Assembly: GCF_024723255.1 (NCBI RefSeq)
Contig: NZ_JANIAC010000001.1
Coordinates: forward strand, 1,069,548-1,133,547
Origin: Aestuariibaculum sp. M13
Lineage (GTDB): Bacteria; Bacteroidota; Bacteroidia; Flavobacteriales; Flavobacteriaceae
Length of the DNA: 64,000 nt
Reading direction: 5' to 3'
In this document: positions 1 through 8,463 of the stretch, piece after piece
Layout of the letters: each line of letters starts with the position of its first letter
How positions within the stretch are numbered: position 1 is the stretch's first letter
Made by a program: the position numbers and the translations under genes
The notes under the pieces: generated by a model
Database searches by the model: none
Seen by the model: the letters and a program-made list of their open reading frames with translations, nothing else
What the model was told of the DNA's origin: nothing

Positions 1-90
1 CAAGACATTAATCTGGTAAAAATATTAAGTTGTGGACTTGTTGCTCTTGGAGTTTATCTAGTGAGTAAACCACAAAAAAATAAGGTCTAA
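1..90 (+). CDS. C-terminal end of a membrane permease, probably EamA/DMT family (partial)
   Basis: An open frame enters from the left edge and stops with TAA at 88-90, giving 29 residues: a hydrophobic helix (KILSCGLVALGVYLVS) followed by a short basic tail. A last membrane helix ending in GVYLVS plus a lysine-rich cytoplasmic tail is typical of EamA-type drug/metabolite transporters, but many permeases end this way, so the family is an inference. The gene converges on the barrel protein at 126-731, with a terminator between them. Confidence 0.55.
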   Translation, partial: QDINLVKILSCGLVALGVYLVSKPQKNKV

Positions 91-116
91 ATTTTAGACC
101 TTATCCTCTTTATTTT
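74..116. terminator. Bidirectional terminator
   Basis: Arms TAAGGTCTAA (81-90) and TTAGACCTTA (94-103) form a 10-bp stem with a 3-nt loop. It is flanked by an A-run (74-80) on the left and a T-rich tract on the right, between two convergent genes. The left arm overlaps the stop codon of the permease. Confidence 0.75.
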
Positions 117-125
117 TAATACTGC

Positions 126-731
126 TTAAAATCTACGTCCGATAGAAAACTGAAATACACTGTTTTGCGCATCCGGATTATCAAAAGCATTAGTCACACC
201 AATATTGTATCGCGCCTGAGCAAACCAATAACGATCCAAATTTAAACTTAAGCCAAAGTTAAAACCTAAATCAAAGGTATTGGCGCCAGCATCGTAATCG
301 TAATAATCGTCACTGTAGTTAGCTCTGTCTTTCACCAAAAATCCTAATTGAGGTCCGAAATCTAAACTCAACTGATCACCTAAATAAAATTTAGCCATCA
401 CCGGTACCGAAATATAATCTAAGTAATATCGCGCCTGAAGTCCGTCGGAATACATTTCTTCACCACCAACACGTGAAAACAAAAATTCAGGTTGAATAGC
501 AAAATTTCTGCTGATTCTATTTTCAGCCGTTAAACCTATATGATATCCTAACAAACTATTGCGAGCTATACCATCATTCCCTCCTTGAAACGACGATACA
601 TTCAGTCCGGCTTTTAAACCAAACACATAATTATTATTACTACTATACCTCTGATTATAACGTTGCGCCTGAGCTTGATTAAAAAATGCTGCGAATGTGA
701 TTAAGGCTAAAATTAAAATGTTCTTCTTCAT
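126..731 (-). CDS. Outer-membrane beta-barrel protein, PorT-like/porin family
   Basis: 201 residues. A signal peptide (about 1-22, ending AQAQ) is followed by a Tyr/Asn-rich linker and an 8-strand-type small barrel that opens with GLKAGLNVSSF (about 39-49) and closes with QFSIGRRF, a terminal Phe as expected for BAM-assembled proteins. This matches the 'outer membrane beta-barrel, porin family' proteins that are abundant in Flavobacteriaceae. Their substrate is usually unknown, and nothing nearby suggests one. The start is the ATG that gives the complete signal peptide. It is a single-gene unit, divergent from ftsX. Confidence 0.8.
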   Translation of the reverse strand: MKKNILILALITFAAFFNQAQAQRYNQRYSSNNNYVFGLKAGLNVSSFQGGNDGIARNSLLGYHIGLTAENRISRNFAIQPEFLFSRVGGEEMYSDGLQARYYLDYISVPVMAKFYLGDQLSLDFGPQLGFLVKDRANYSDDYYDYDAGANTFDLGFNFGLSLNLDRYWFAQARYNIGVTNAFDNPDAQNSVFQFSIGRRF

Positions 732-976
732 AATGTTTGTTTTTCAATTTTATTTTCACATTTTCAACAACCATGCCAACAAAAACCAAAAACTATTACT
801 CACTGTCTTGGTGTACATTTCAAAACAGCACTTTCAAAACCCTTAAAATTCGATTGAAAAGACAACAATTTCAGCTTTAAAAAGTTATACAATTAGTAAG
901 GATTTGTATTGCAAATAATTTAATTATAGTATTCCTTTTTCTTTTAGTATTTTTACATCGTTAATCCCACATTTAT

Positions 977-1855
977 ATGAGTTCATCTTTCGAGAAACAC
1001 CAAAAACGCCGACTTATATCATCGTACTTTTCAGTAGTTTTAAGTATTGCTTTGGTTTTATTTTTATTAGGATTATTAGGCTTATTGGTTCTTAATGCTA
1101 AAAAGGTTTCCGATCACTTTAAAGAACAGGTTGTTGTTACCATTTATTTGAAAGATTCGGCGAAAGATGTGGAGACGAAACAGCTTGAAAAAAGCTTGGC
1201 TATGGCCGATTACGTAAAGTCTACCGAATATGTTTCGAAAGAACAGGCGGCAGAATTTATGAAGGCTGAAAACGGTGAAGACTTTATGGATTTTGTAGGC
1301 TACAACCCGTTACAAAACTCGATTGATGTACACCTAAAAGCCGATTACGTAACCTCGGAACATTTAGAAAAAATTTCGGAAGAAGCCTTATCTAAAAACT
1401 TTGTTGATGAAGTGACTTACGATAACGATTTGGTTAACTTAATGAACGAAAACGTTAAGAAAATCAGTTTTTGGGTATTGGTTTTAAGCAGCATTTTCAC
1501 ATTAATTGCGGTACTTTTAATTAACAGTTCCATAAGATTATCGGTTTACTCCAAACGATTTACCATTAAAACCATGCAAATGGTTGGTGCGACCAAGCAA
1601 TTTATTCGTCGTCCGTTTGTTTGGAAAAGTGTTCGTTTAGGTGTTATTGGTGCGGTAATAGCTTTAATAGGCATGGGCATTGTGCTGTATTACGTTAACA
1701 AAATGTTCCCGGAATTAGGCTTACTTAACACCCCGATTTTAGTGGTTTTACTATTTGCGTTTGTATTTGGATTAGGCATTGTAATTACCTGGATAAGCAC
1801 CCATTTTGCTACACAACGTTTCTTAAATTTAAAAACCGACGAACTTTATTATTAG
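977..1855 (+). CDS. ftsX: Cell division protein FtsX (permease-like)
   Basis: 292 residues with FtsX topology: a cytoplasmic N-terminus, TM1 (about 18-40), a large extracytoplasmic domain (about 42-162), then TM2-TM4 (about 163-185, 219-240, 252-274). The segment MVGATKQFIRRPF (202-214) between TM2 and TM3 is a conserved FtsX signature. FtsX pairs with the ATPase FtsE in the inner membrane to control cell-wall hydrolases during division. No ftsE lies beside it in this window, so the ATPase must be encoded elsewhere. The next gene is a small membrane protein 72 bp downstream, probably in the same transcript. Confidence 0.92.
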   Translation: MSSSFEKHQKRRLISSYFSVVLSIALVLFLLGLLGLLVLNAKKVSDHFKEQVVVTIYLKDSAKDVETKQLEKSLAMADYVKSTEYVSKEQAAEFMKAENGEDFMDFVGYNPLQNSIDVHLKADYVTSEHLEKISEEALSKNFVDEVTYDNDLVNLMNENVKKISFWVLVLSSIFTLIAVLLINSSIRLSVYSKRFTIKTMQMVGATKQFIRRPFVWKSVRLGVIGAVIALIGMGIVLYYVNKMFPELGLLNTPILVVLLFAFVFGLGIVITWISTHFATQRFLNLKTDELYY

Positions 1856-1927
1856 ATAATTTATAAACCTGTTAACGTTTATTTTTTAAATAAATACGTT
1901 AATTTGCGTTACACTTTTAAACACATT

Positions 1928-2179
1928 ATGGGAGAAGAAAAACAAAAAGACGCTAATAAAAGCCAGTTTATTTTCGGAAAGAAGAACTACAAATTCATGT
2001 TTATTGGTTTGGCTTGTATTGCTTTAGGCTTTATTTTAATGTCTGGCGGTGGTAGTGACGACCCTAATGTTTTTAACCCAGAAATTTTTCATTGGCGACG
2101 TATTCGTTTAGCACCTATGCTGGTGCTTTTAGGTTTTGGTATCGAGATGTATGCCATTTTACTAAACCCTGAAAAGTAA
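1928..2179 (+). CDS. DUF3098 family small membrane protein
   Basis: 83 residues from the ATG at 1928; a TTG at 1904 would add 8 residues but has no family support. The hydrophilic N-terminus contains FIFGKKNY (14-21), followed by TM1 (about 21-40), a loop with DPNVFNPEIF and TM2 (about 60-78). The FGKKNY...LMSGGG...PNVFNPEIF pattern is that of DUF3098, a Bacteroidota family of unknown function that commonly follows ftsX and precedes uppP. A cell-envelope role is inferred only from that neighbourhood. Its stop codon abuts the stop of the convergent glycerate kinase with no bases between. Confidence 0.85.
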   Translation: MGEEKQKDANKSQFIFGKKNYKFMFIGLACIALGFILMSGGGSDDPNVFNPEIFHWRRIRLAPMLVLLGFGIEMYAILLNPEK

Positions 2180-3307
2180 TTATTCAAGAAGCGTTTTAGC
2201 AAATTTTTTAGTCATTTGGTTCACATAGTCTTTGACATTTTTCATAGCATCATCTGTCGATTTACTATAGTTTAAAACCTTATCGGAGTAATCTGTTCCT
2301 AAACCCTGCATCTCCTTTTCAGACAAACGAATATCACCACAAAAAGCAGCAACTTTTATTTGTTTCGCTTTCGCGGATGACAGTACACCCTGAATCGTTT
2401 TTCCTGATAAGGTTTGTCCATCTAAACGACCTTCTCCGGTAATAATCCAATCGGCACCCTGAAGTTTATTATCGAAATCGGCTAATTCTTTTATTAATTC
2501 TACGCCCGGTTTTAAATCGCCATTTAAAAATATTTTTGAAGCGATTCCCATGCCTCCAGCAGCACCGGCTCCTTCTACTTTTTGCGGATTTATATTGAAA
2601 GTTTTTTCTATAATTTTTGAAAAATCTTTCAATCCTTGATCTAACAGTTCAACGTCTTCATCTGTGGCTCCCTTTTGTTTAGCATACACTTGTGCAGCAC
2701 CATGTTCACCGTATAATGGATTCGCAACGTCACAAGCTACTTTTATTTCAACATCCTTTAATTTTGGATTCACACGAGATGTATCTATTGTTTTTATACG
2801 ACTTAAATTTGCTCCTATTGGCTTAACACCTTCATCAAAATCATCTAAAAACCGGTATCCTAAGGCTTTAGCCATTCCAATACCGCAATCGTTAGTCGCA
2901 CTACCGCCAATACCCAATATGATAGTTTTAGCACCTTTATTAATTGCGTCTAAAATCAATTCACCTGTTCCATAGGTGGTTGCATGTTTACAATCGAGTT
3001 CTTCAGTTTTCAGAAGCTTATACCCAGAAGCTTCCGCCATTTCAATAAAGGCTGTTTTGGAATGTTCAGCATATAAATATGAGGCCTCGATTAATTTAAA
3101 AAACGGATTATGCACCATAACCTTTACGGTTTCTCCGCCTAAATAAAAGTTAATGATATCAATAGTTCCATCCCCTCCATCTGCTAAGGGCAATGCTACA
3201 ATTTCAGCATCAGGAATCACTTTATGAATACCGGTTTCAACCGCATTACAAAAGCCTAATGCGGAAAGTGAGTTTTTAAATTTATCGGGAGCGATTATGA
3301 TTTTCAT
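2180..3307 (-). CDS. Glycerate kinase (type GarK/GlxK)
   Basis: 375 residues, normal length for the family. Signatures: MKIIIAPDKFKNSL at the N-terminus, LADGGDGT (41-48), GIGGSATND (132-140), GAGAAGGMG (246-254) and TGEGRLDGQTLSGK (290-303). It phosphorylates D-glycerate with ATP to 2-phosphoglycerate, or 3-phosphoglycerate in some members, in the cytoplasm. No glyoxylate/tartronate pathway genes are adjacent. It sits as an inverted single gene inside the ftsX-DUF3098-uppP-truB series, so it looks like a local insertion into a common flavobacterial gene order. Confidence 0.9.
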   Translation of the reverse strand: MKIIIAPDKFKNSLSALGFCNAVETGIHKVIPDAEIVALPLADGGDGTIDIINFYLGGETVKVMVHNPFFKLIEASYLYAEHSKTAFIEMAEASGYKLLKTEELDCKHATTYGTGELILDAINKGAKTIILGIGGSATNDCGIGMAKALGYRFLDDFDEGVKPIGANLSRIKTIDTSRVNPKLKDVEIKVACDVANPLYGEHGAAQVYAKQKGATDEDVELLDQGLKDFSKIIEKTFNINPQKVEGAGAAGGMGIASKIFLNGDLKPGVELIKELADFDNKLQGADWIITGEGRLDGQTLSGKTIQGVLSSAKAKQIKVAAFCGDIRLSEKEMQGLGTDYSDKVLNYSKSTDDAMKNVKDYVNQMTKKFAKTLLE

Positions 3308-3425
3308 AGAAAAAGAAAAACATGAAAATATTTAAATTTCGATTATCGAACAAATTACTAATTAATCCTTTTAAAGTTTCTATGATTGGCGACCAATTAT
3401 ACGGCTATTTTAATATTTTTGCCCC

Positions 3426-4223
3426 ATGGATATAATAAACGCTATCATTCTTGGTATTATTCAAGGGCTTACCGAATTTTTACCAGTATCGTCAAGTGGA
3501 CATTTAGAAATAGGAAAAGCCATTTTAGGCGATCAATCTGTCCCGGAAGAAAGTCTGCTTTTCACTGTTGTTTTACACTTCGCTACCGCATTAAGTACTA
3601 TTGTTGTTTTTCGAAAAGACATTCTAGAACTTATTAAAGGAGCCTTACAGTTTAAATGGAATGAAGATTTACAATTCGTTGCTAAGATTGTTATTTCCAT
3701 GATTCCCGCGGTGATTGTCGGTTTGTTTTTCGAAGAACAATTAGAAGCCCTTTTTGGAGGCAATATTTTATTAGTTGGAAGCATGCTAATTATAACTGCT
3801 GCATTATTATTCTTTGCCGACAAAGCTAAAGACACCAATAAAAAGGTATCATTCTCGAACGCATTGATCATAGGTGTTTCTCAAGCTATTGCGATGCTTC
3901 CTGGAATTTCTCGCTCGGGAGCAACCATATCAACTTCAGTTTTACTTGGTAACGATAAAACAAAAGCGGCTCGCTTTTCATTTTTAATGGTGGTGCCGTT
4001 AATTTTCGGGAAGATTGCAAAAGACATTTTAAGTGGCGATTTAGCATACAACAGCTCACATATTACTTCATTATCAATCGGGTTTATTACTGCTTTTGTT
4101 GCTGGTTTATTTGCCTGTACCTGGATGATTGCGTTAGTAAAGAAAAGTAAACTAACATACTTTGCCATTTACTGTGCTATTGTTGGGTTAATTGCAATTC
4201 TATTTTCAATTTTAAACGGCTAA
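3426..4223 (+). CDS. uppP: Undecaprenyl-diphosphatase UppP/BacA
   Basis: 265 residues, a polytopic membrane protein with both UppP active-site motifs: QGLTEFLPVSSSGHL (13-27, including Glu17) and PGISRSGAT (159-167). It dephosphorylates undecaprenyl pyrophosphate and so recycles the lipid carrier for peptidoglycan and other polymers; it is also linked to bacitracin resistance. A -7-like box TATTTTTG lies at 3414-3421, only 4 nt before the ATG, so either the message is nearly leaderless or the real promoter is elsewhere. It is followed after 1 nt by truB. Confidence 0.94.
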   Translation: MDIINAIILGIIQGLTEFLPVSSSGHLEIGKAILGDQSVPEESLLFTVVLHFATALSTIVVFRKDILELIKGALQFKWNEDLQFVAKIVISMIPAVIVGLFFEEQLEALFGGNILLVGSMLIITAALLFFADKAKDTNKKVSFSNALIIGVSQAIAMLPGISRSGATISTSVLLGNDKTKAARFSFLMVVPLIFGKIAKDILSGDLAYNSSHITSLSIGFITAFVAGLFACTWMIALVKKSKLTYFAIYCAIVGLIAILFSILNG

Positions 4224-4224
4224 T

Positions 4225-4926
4225 ATGAGTTTACAGGAAGAATTTCAGGCTGGTAAAGTTTTACTCATCGATAAACCTTTGAACTGGACCTCGTTTCAAG
4301 TGGTTAACAAACTGCGCTGGGAAATAAAGCAAGCCTTCAAACTAAAAAAGATTAAAGTTGGGCATGCCGGAACCTTAGACCCTTTAGCCAGTGGATTATT
4401 AGTTATTTGTACAGGTAAAATGACCAAAGAAATCGATTCGTTTCAGGCTCAAATAAAAGAATACACCGGGACTATTGTTTTAGGAAGCACGACGCCATCT
4501 TACGATCTTGAAACCGAGATTAATGAAAGCTTTCCTACCGAACATATTACCGAAGATTTAATTAAAGAAACTACCAAACAGTTTATTGGTGATATTGAAC
4601 AATATCCGCCTGTTTTTTCGGCGTTAAAGAAAGACGGTAAGCGTTTATATGAATTTGCCCGTGCGGGTGAAACGGTTGAAATTAAACCACGAAACATTAA
4701 TATTGCGGAGTTTGAAATTACAAATATTAGAGACTTAGAAGTTGGCTTTAGAGTGGTTTGCAGCAAAGGCACCTACATTCGTTCTTTAGCCAACGATTTT
4801 GGAAAAGCTTTGAATTCCGGTGGCCATCTATCGGCTTTAAGGCGTACGAAAATCGGAGATTTTGATGTTACTAACGGGGTTAGCATTGAAGATTTCATTA
4901 GCTCTCTGAACAACCAAATTGAGTAA
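4225..4926 (+). CDS. truB: tRNA pseudouridine(55) synthase TruB
   Basis: 233 residues. The catalytic motif GHAGTLDPLASGLL (46-59) includes the nucleophilic Asp52; FSALKKDGKRLYEFARAG and the later GTYIRSLANDFG are further TruB signatures. It makes pseudouridine 55 in the T-loop of tRNAs. It is a short form without a C-terminal PUA domain, as is usual in Bacteroidota. The ATG begins 1 nt after the uppP stop, so the two genes are very likely co-transcribed and translationally coupled. Confidence 0.94.
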   Translation: MSLQEEFQAGKVLLIDKPLNWTSFQVVNKLRWEIKQAFKLKKIKVGHAGTLDPLASGLLVICTGKMTKEIDSFQAQIKEYTGTIVLGSTTPSYDLETEINESFPTEHITEDLIKETTKQFIGDIEQYPPVFSALKKDGKRLYEFARAGETVEIKPRNINIAEFEITNIRDLEVGFRVVCSKGTYIRSLANDFGKALNSGGHLSALRRTKIGDFDVTNGVSIEDFISSLNNQIE

Positions 4927-4970
4927 TTTTACGTATATTTCGAGTAGAATCACCCAAAAACAACCCAGAT

Positions 4971-5696
4971 TTGCACCTAACAGATCAACATAAAGCCCTA
5001 CTCATTACGCTTCTTATTACAGGAACCGTTATCCTTTTTGTTTTTAATTTACACTTAAAACAGCAAAGCGAACAAATAGCTGAAAGCTATTATGAAATGG
5101 AACCCGAAAAAGAGCTAAGCAAAGAAGAAATTAAGGTTCTGGAGGCTTTAGAACAACTTCAGGGTAGTAAAGCGGAAACTAATCAAGCATTCAACGAAAC
5201 AGATAATAGCAAACATTTTGCTCAGGCGTTTAAAACCATTGCTCCTCCTGAAGATTACGTTCCAAAAACAAATACAAGTACAGATTCAGGAGAAAGTGAT
5301 AATTCGAATGCTTTAGGTGAAAATTTTTCAGAAGATAAAGCGATTAAAGAAGAAGAACTATCTGCCTTTAATAAAGTGAGCGAGCTTTTAAAAAAACAAA
5401 AAAGTGAAGGCGTAAATAAGAAGAGTACCATGAGTTACTCCCTTAAAGACAGAACACACAACTTTATGCCTACCCCAATTTATTTATGTGAAGTAGGCGG
5501 AAAAATTGTTGTAAATATTACGGTTAATTCTCAAGGCACGGTTACCGACGCCTCTATTAACGGCTCATCGAATTCAGACAATCAATGCCTGAAAGAACAC
5601 GCTTTAGAATATGCCAGAGAAGCCACTTTTAGCGAAGACGCATCAAAACCTTCTCAAGTTGGAACGATTACCTTTAATTTTATAGGCAAACCTTAG
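4971..5696 (+). CDS. TonB-like energy-transducer family protein
   Basis: 241 residues from a TTG codon; no ATG exists upstream in frame, and this start gives a proper cytoplasmic end before the membrane helix (about 9-27). Then comes a long charged, Ser/Asn-rich periplasmic stretch (about 30-150) and a C-terminal domain (about 168-240) with YLCEVGGKIVVNITVNSQG and TVTDASIN, typical of the TonB C-terminal fold. The Pro/Lys-rich linker of classical TonB is missing, and two Cys (about 173 and 206) could pair. It may act as a specialised energy transducer or merely share the fold. It follows truB by 44 bp, and its end overlaps the convergent thioredoxin-like gene by 17 bp. Confidence 0.7.
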   Translation: MHLTDQHKALLITLLITGTVILFVFNLHLKQQSEQIAESYYEMEPEKELSKEEIKVLEALEQLQGSKAETNQAFNETDNSKHFAQAFKTIAPPEDYVPKTNTSTDSGESDNSNALGENFSEDKAIKEEELSAFNKVSELLKKQKSEGVNKKSTMSYSLKDRTHNFMPTPIYLCEVGGKIVVNITVNSQGTVTDASINGSSNSDNQCLKEHALEYAREATFSEDASKPSQVGTITFNFIGKP

Positions 5697-6297
5697 CTTC
5701 CAATCCACATAGTATTTCGGTAACATCGTTAATAATATTTAGTCCCTTGTCACTGTTATACCAATGTTGTAAATCTTCTTTAAATTCAGGAGTTAATTTT
5801 CCGTTTTTAGCAATAAACCTTTGCACGTAAGTTGTCGCTTCACTTGGTCGTGGGCCATACGTACTTAATACTTCGCCTGTATTATCGTCAATAATAATAA
5901 CTTTAGGAATTGATCGCGCACCCTTGGTTAAAAAGGCATCCATAAGATCTGGATTTTCATCGCGAAGCACTACCCTGTAGGTTATGTGCGGATTAACCTC
6001 AGCAATCTTATTAAGCACTGGCAAAACATGAGCTGCATCACCACACCAACTTTCAGCAATAACCAACCAGGTAATATCCTGCTTAAATTTAGATATTCGT
6101 TTTTGTGAAACCTCCGGAATTCTTATGGTTTTATCCCAACGTTTCATGCGTCTTTCATTTAATTTGGTGAAATCCGCCTGATCTTTTGTTTGTTCTGCAC
6201 CTGTTGTGGAATGTTCTTCGGCTAAACGTTTTACTAAATCTCTATATGCCTCATAAGACATGCTTCGATCTAAACTATCTTTAATTATTGACTTCAT
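5680..6297 (-). CDS. Thioredoxin-fold protein with a degenerate active site
   Basis: 205 residues, cytoplasmic (no signal peptide). The thioredoxin fold starts near 70; the active-site region reads ESWCGDAAH (82-90), keeping W84 and C85 but lacking the second Cys of CxxC. The cis-proline loop is present as RSIPK (128-132). A C-terminal stretch (about 150-205) ends with two Cys (198 and 204). This matches the 'thioredoxin family protein' group of Bacteroidota. A classical two-Cys disulfide reductase mechanism is unlikely; a monothiol or bacilliredoxin-like role is possible. Confidence 0.75.
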   Translation of the reverse strand: MKSIIKDSLDRSMSYEAYRDLVKRLAEEHSTTGAEQTKDQADFTKLNERRMKRWDKTIRIPEVSQKRISKFKQDITWLVIAESWCGDAAHVLPVLNKIAEVNPHITYRVVLRDENPDLMDAFLTKGARSIPKVIIIDDNTGEVLSTYGPRPSEATTYVQRFIAKNGKLTPEFKEDLQHWYNSDKGLNIINDVTEILCGLEAKVCL

Positions 6298-6392
6298 GGT
6301 TTATGCTATTATCTTGGGCAAAATTAGAGGCTCATACCTTCATTTAAAATGATTTTTGTCATACTTTTACATAAATCCTTACAAAAATTACA

Positions 6393-6959
6393 ATGAGCGA
6401 AAAACATAGATGTGGCTGGTGCACTGGCGATTCCTTGTATGAAGCCTACCACGACGAAGAATGGGGTGTTCCGGTTTATGATGATGCAACTCTTTTTGAA
6501 TTTTTAATTTTAGAAACTTTTCAGGCAGGTTTAAGTTGGATTACCATTTTAAGAAAACGAGAAAACTTCAGAAAAGCTTTTGATAATTTCGACTATAAGA
6601 AGATAGCTAACTACGGTGAGGATAAAATAGATTGCCTACTGGAAGATGCCGGCATTATTAGAAACAAACTTAAAGTGAAAGCAACTGTTACCAATGCACT
6701 GGCTTTCATGAAAGTACAGGATGAATTTGGTAGTTTTAGTAAGTATATCTGGGATTTTGTGCAAGGTACACCTATTAAAAACAAACTGGAAAATTATAAA
6801 AATGCACCAGCAACTACAGCCATTAGTGATGCCTTAAGTAAAGATTTAAAAAAGCGAGGTTTTAAATTTGTAGGATCGACAGTTATTTATGCACACATGC
6901 AAGCCACCGGTATGGTTAACGACCATGAAATAAACTGTTTTAGATATAATGAAGTATAA
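6393..6959 (+). CDS. tag: DNA-3-methyladenine glycosylase I
   Basis: 188 residues, the family's usual length. The structural zinc ligands C7, H20, H178 and C182 are all visible (RCGWC; YHDEEWG; NDHEINCF), and Glu42 in ETFQAGLSW fits the 3-methyladenine-recognising Glu. It removes 3-methyladenine from alkylated DNA as the first step of base-excision repair. It is a single gene in the cytoplasmic DNA-repair set, divergent from the thioredoxin-like gene. Confidence 0.94.
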   Translation: MSEKHRCGWCTGDSLYEAYHDEEWGVPVYDDATLFEFLILETFQAGLSWITILRKRENFRKAFDNFDYKKIANYGEDKIDCLLEDAGIIRNKLKVKATVTNALAFMKVQDEFGSFSKYIWDFVQGTPIKNKLENYKNAPATTAISDALSKDLKKRGFKFVGSTVIYAHMQATGMVNDHEINCFRYNEV

Positions 6960-6989
6960 ATTTCATATCATTTTTCCTTTTTGTTATAA

Positions 6990-6997
6990 TATCTTTG
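6990..6997 (+). promoter_or_regulatory. Bacteroidota -7 promoter box upstream of the DUF2490 gene
   Basis: TATCTTTG fits TAnnTTTG exactly and lies 60 nt before the ATG at 7058. No TTG at the ideal -33 spacing was found. Confidence 0.5.
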
Positions 6998-7057
6998 CTA
7001 AAAGCTATAACTGGGATAGTCAACTAAAAATGACCAGTTGATCTGCATTGAACGATT

Positions 7058-7738
7058 ATGAAATTAAAACATGTTTTCCTTTGTATCTTTCTCTCCTGTA
7101 ACACATTCATTTTAAAAGCGCAGGATCATTCAGGGGTACTTGGTGAAACTTCGTTTGTTCTCAATTATGGTGTTTCCAAAAACTATAGCTTAAGTTTCAC
7201 CGGGCGCTCTCGTTATTTTTTGTTTGAGAACAAAACATTTAGCTTTCAGCAACAGCAATTAGATATTTTTCACATGTCCACCTTCTCTTTAAGTTCTTCA
7301 AATCGTTTAGGAGTCGGACTCTATTACAGACATCGAGACGTTTTTGAATCTGGGAGTGATGAGCTACGGTTTATGCAGCAATTTAAATACCAAAAACATA
7401 AAGCTAAAATAAGCTTTGGGCATCGCTTTAGAACAGAACAACGGATATTAGAATCGAAAACTATTTTTAGACAGCGTTATAGATTTTCTGCCAATTTCCC
7501 TATTAGCGGACATAATGAAGGCGTTGAAGCGCCTTATGTTTTATGTTATTTTGAAGGATTATTAAGTTTAAGTAAACCCGACGCTCCAGAAATCGATCAG
7601 CGTACAGCTGTATATCTGGGATGGCATTTTGGGAAACAACTAAAATTTGAAACGGGTATTGAATACCGATTAGAACGCTTTAACCTCGACTCCAGAAATT
7701 ACTTTTTCTTCTTAAATACATTAAGCCTTTCCATTTAA
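7058..7738 (+). CDS. DUF2490 outer-membrane protein
   Basis: 226 residues with a signal peptide (about 1-21, ending LKAQ). The rest is a series of alternating amphipathic strands rich in aromatic and Arg residues (SRYFLF, YYRHRDVF, GHRFRTEQR, YRFSANFPI), as in DUF2490 barrels. The family is widespread in Bacteroidota, sits in the outer membrane and has no known function. The ATG at 7058 gives the complete signal peptide. It is monocistronic. Confidence 0.75.
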   Translation: MKLKHVFLCIFLSCNTFILKAQDHSGVLGETSFVLNYGVSKNYSLSFTGRSRYFLFENKTFSFQQQQLDIFHMSTFSLSSSNRLGVGLYYRHRDVFESGSDELRFMQQFKYQKHKAKISFGHRFRTEQRILESKTIFRQRYRFSANFPISGHNEGVEAPYVLCYFEGLLSLSKPDAPEIDQRTAVYLGWHFGKQLKFETGIEYRLERFNLDSRNYFFFLNTLSLSI

Positions 7739-7768
7739 AAGACCTATCAATACAGCTTCTCGAATTTA

Positions 7769-8392
7769 TTATAAATATTCTAAAAATTCAGCTCTAGAAA
7801 TTTCTTCTGCTCCAAGACTTTCGAGATGATTAGTATGCACCTGACAATCTATTAATTTATAATTACTATGCTGAACAAAAGTGATAAACCCAACCTTACT
7901 GGCATTACTCACTTTTGAAAACATACTCTCACCACAAAACACACCATTACCTAAATCGACACCATACAAACCACCAACCAGTTTATCATCCTGCCATACC
8001 TCTATCGACTTTGCATAGCCTAATTCATATAGTTTAACATAGGCTTCAATCATATTGTTGGTTATCCAAGTCTCGTCCTGTCCTTCCCGTTTTATACTAG
8101 AACAGGATTGCATGACCGTTTTAAACTCCTTATTAATGGTAACATTAAACTTTTTATTTCGAAGTACCTGACGCATGCTTTTTGAAACCTTTAATTTTTC
8201 AGGAAACAACACAAAACGCGGGTCGGGAGACCACCATAAAATGGGCTCATCCTGACTGTACCAAGGAAAAATACCGTACTCGTAAGCAAACAACAAACGC
8301 TCTACCGACAAATCTCCTCCAATAGCTAATAAGCCATCAGCACTGGCTTCGCTATAATCGGGAAACCATAAGTCTTGGGTTAAAAAATGCAT
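7769..8392 (-). CDS. aat: Leucyl/phenylalanyl-tRNA--protein transferase
   Basis: 207 residues. All family landmarks are present: GLLAIGGDLS (20-29), YGIFPWY (39-45), WWSPDPRFVL (53-62) and the later CGESMFS. It transfers Leu or Phe from aminoacyl-tRNA to N-terminal Arg or Lys of proteins, marking them for ClpS/ClpAP degradation (N-degron pathway). The start at 8392 matches the conserved N-terminus. It may be read with the DUF3127 gene upstream, but a terminator lies between them. Confidence 0.93.
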   Translation of the reverse strand: MHFLTQDLWFPDYSEASADGLLAIGGDLSVERLLFAYEYGIFPWYSQDEPILWWSPDPRFVLFPEKLKVSKSMRQVLRNKKFNVTINKEFKTVMQSCSSIKREGQDETWITNNMIEAYVKLYELGYAKSIEVWQDDKLVGGLYGVDLGNGVFCGESMFSKVSNASKVGFITFVQHSNYKLIDCQVHTNHLESLGAEEISRAEFLEYL

Positions 8393-8408
8393 AGTCTTTC
8401 TATTAAAA

Positions 8409-8444
8409 CAAAAAACCTCAACATTATTTAATATTGAGGTTTCT
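8409..8444 (-). terminator. Terminator of the DUF3127 gene
   Basis: Arms AAACCTCAA (8413-8421) and TTGAGGTTT (8434-8442) with a 12-nt loop; on the minus strand the stem is followed by a T-run (A-run at 8411-8415 on the plus strand). Confidence 0.6.
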
Positions 8445-8463
8445 TAAAATTTATAACAACGAC

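Noticed and set aside
1904-1927. TTG start for the DUF3098 gene
   Set aside because: The ATG at 1928 fits the family N-terminus and the TTG lies in promoter-like AT-rich sequence.
3414-3421. TATTTTTG as the uppP promoter
   Set aside because: It lies 4 nt before the ATG, so the mRNA would have essentially no leader; kept only as a remark in the uppP entry.
3386-3637. Plus-strand ORF before and into uppP
   Set aside because: Out of frame with uppP and overlapping its first 200 bp; composition typical of a shadow frame.
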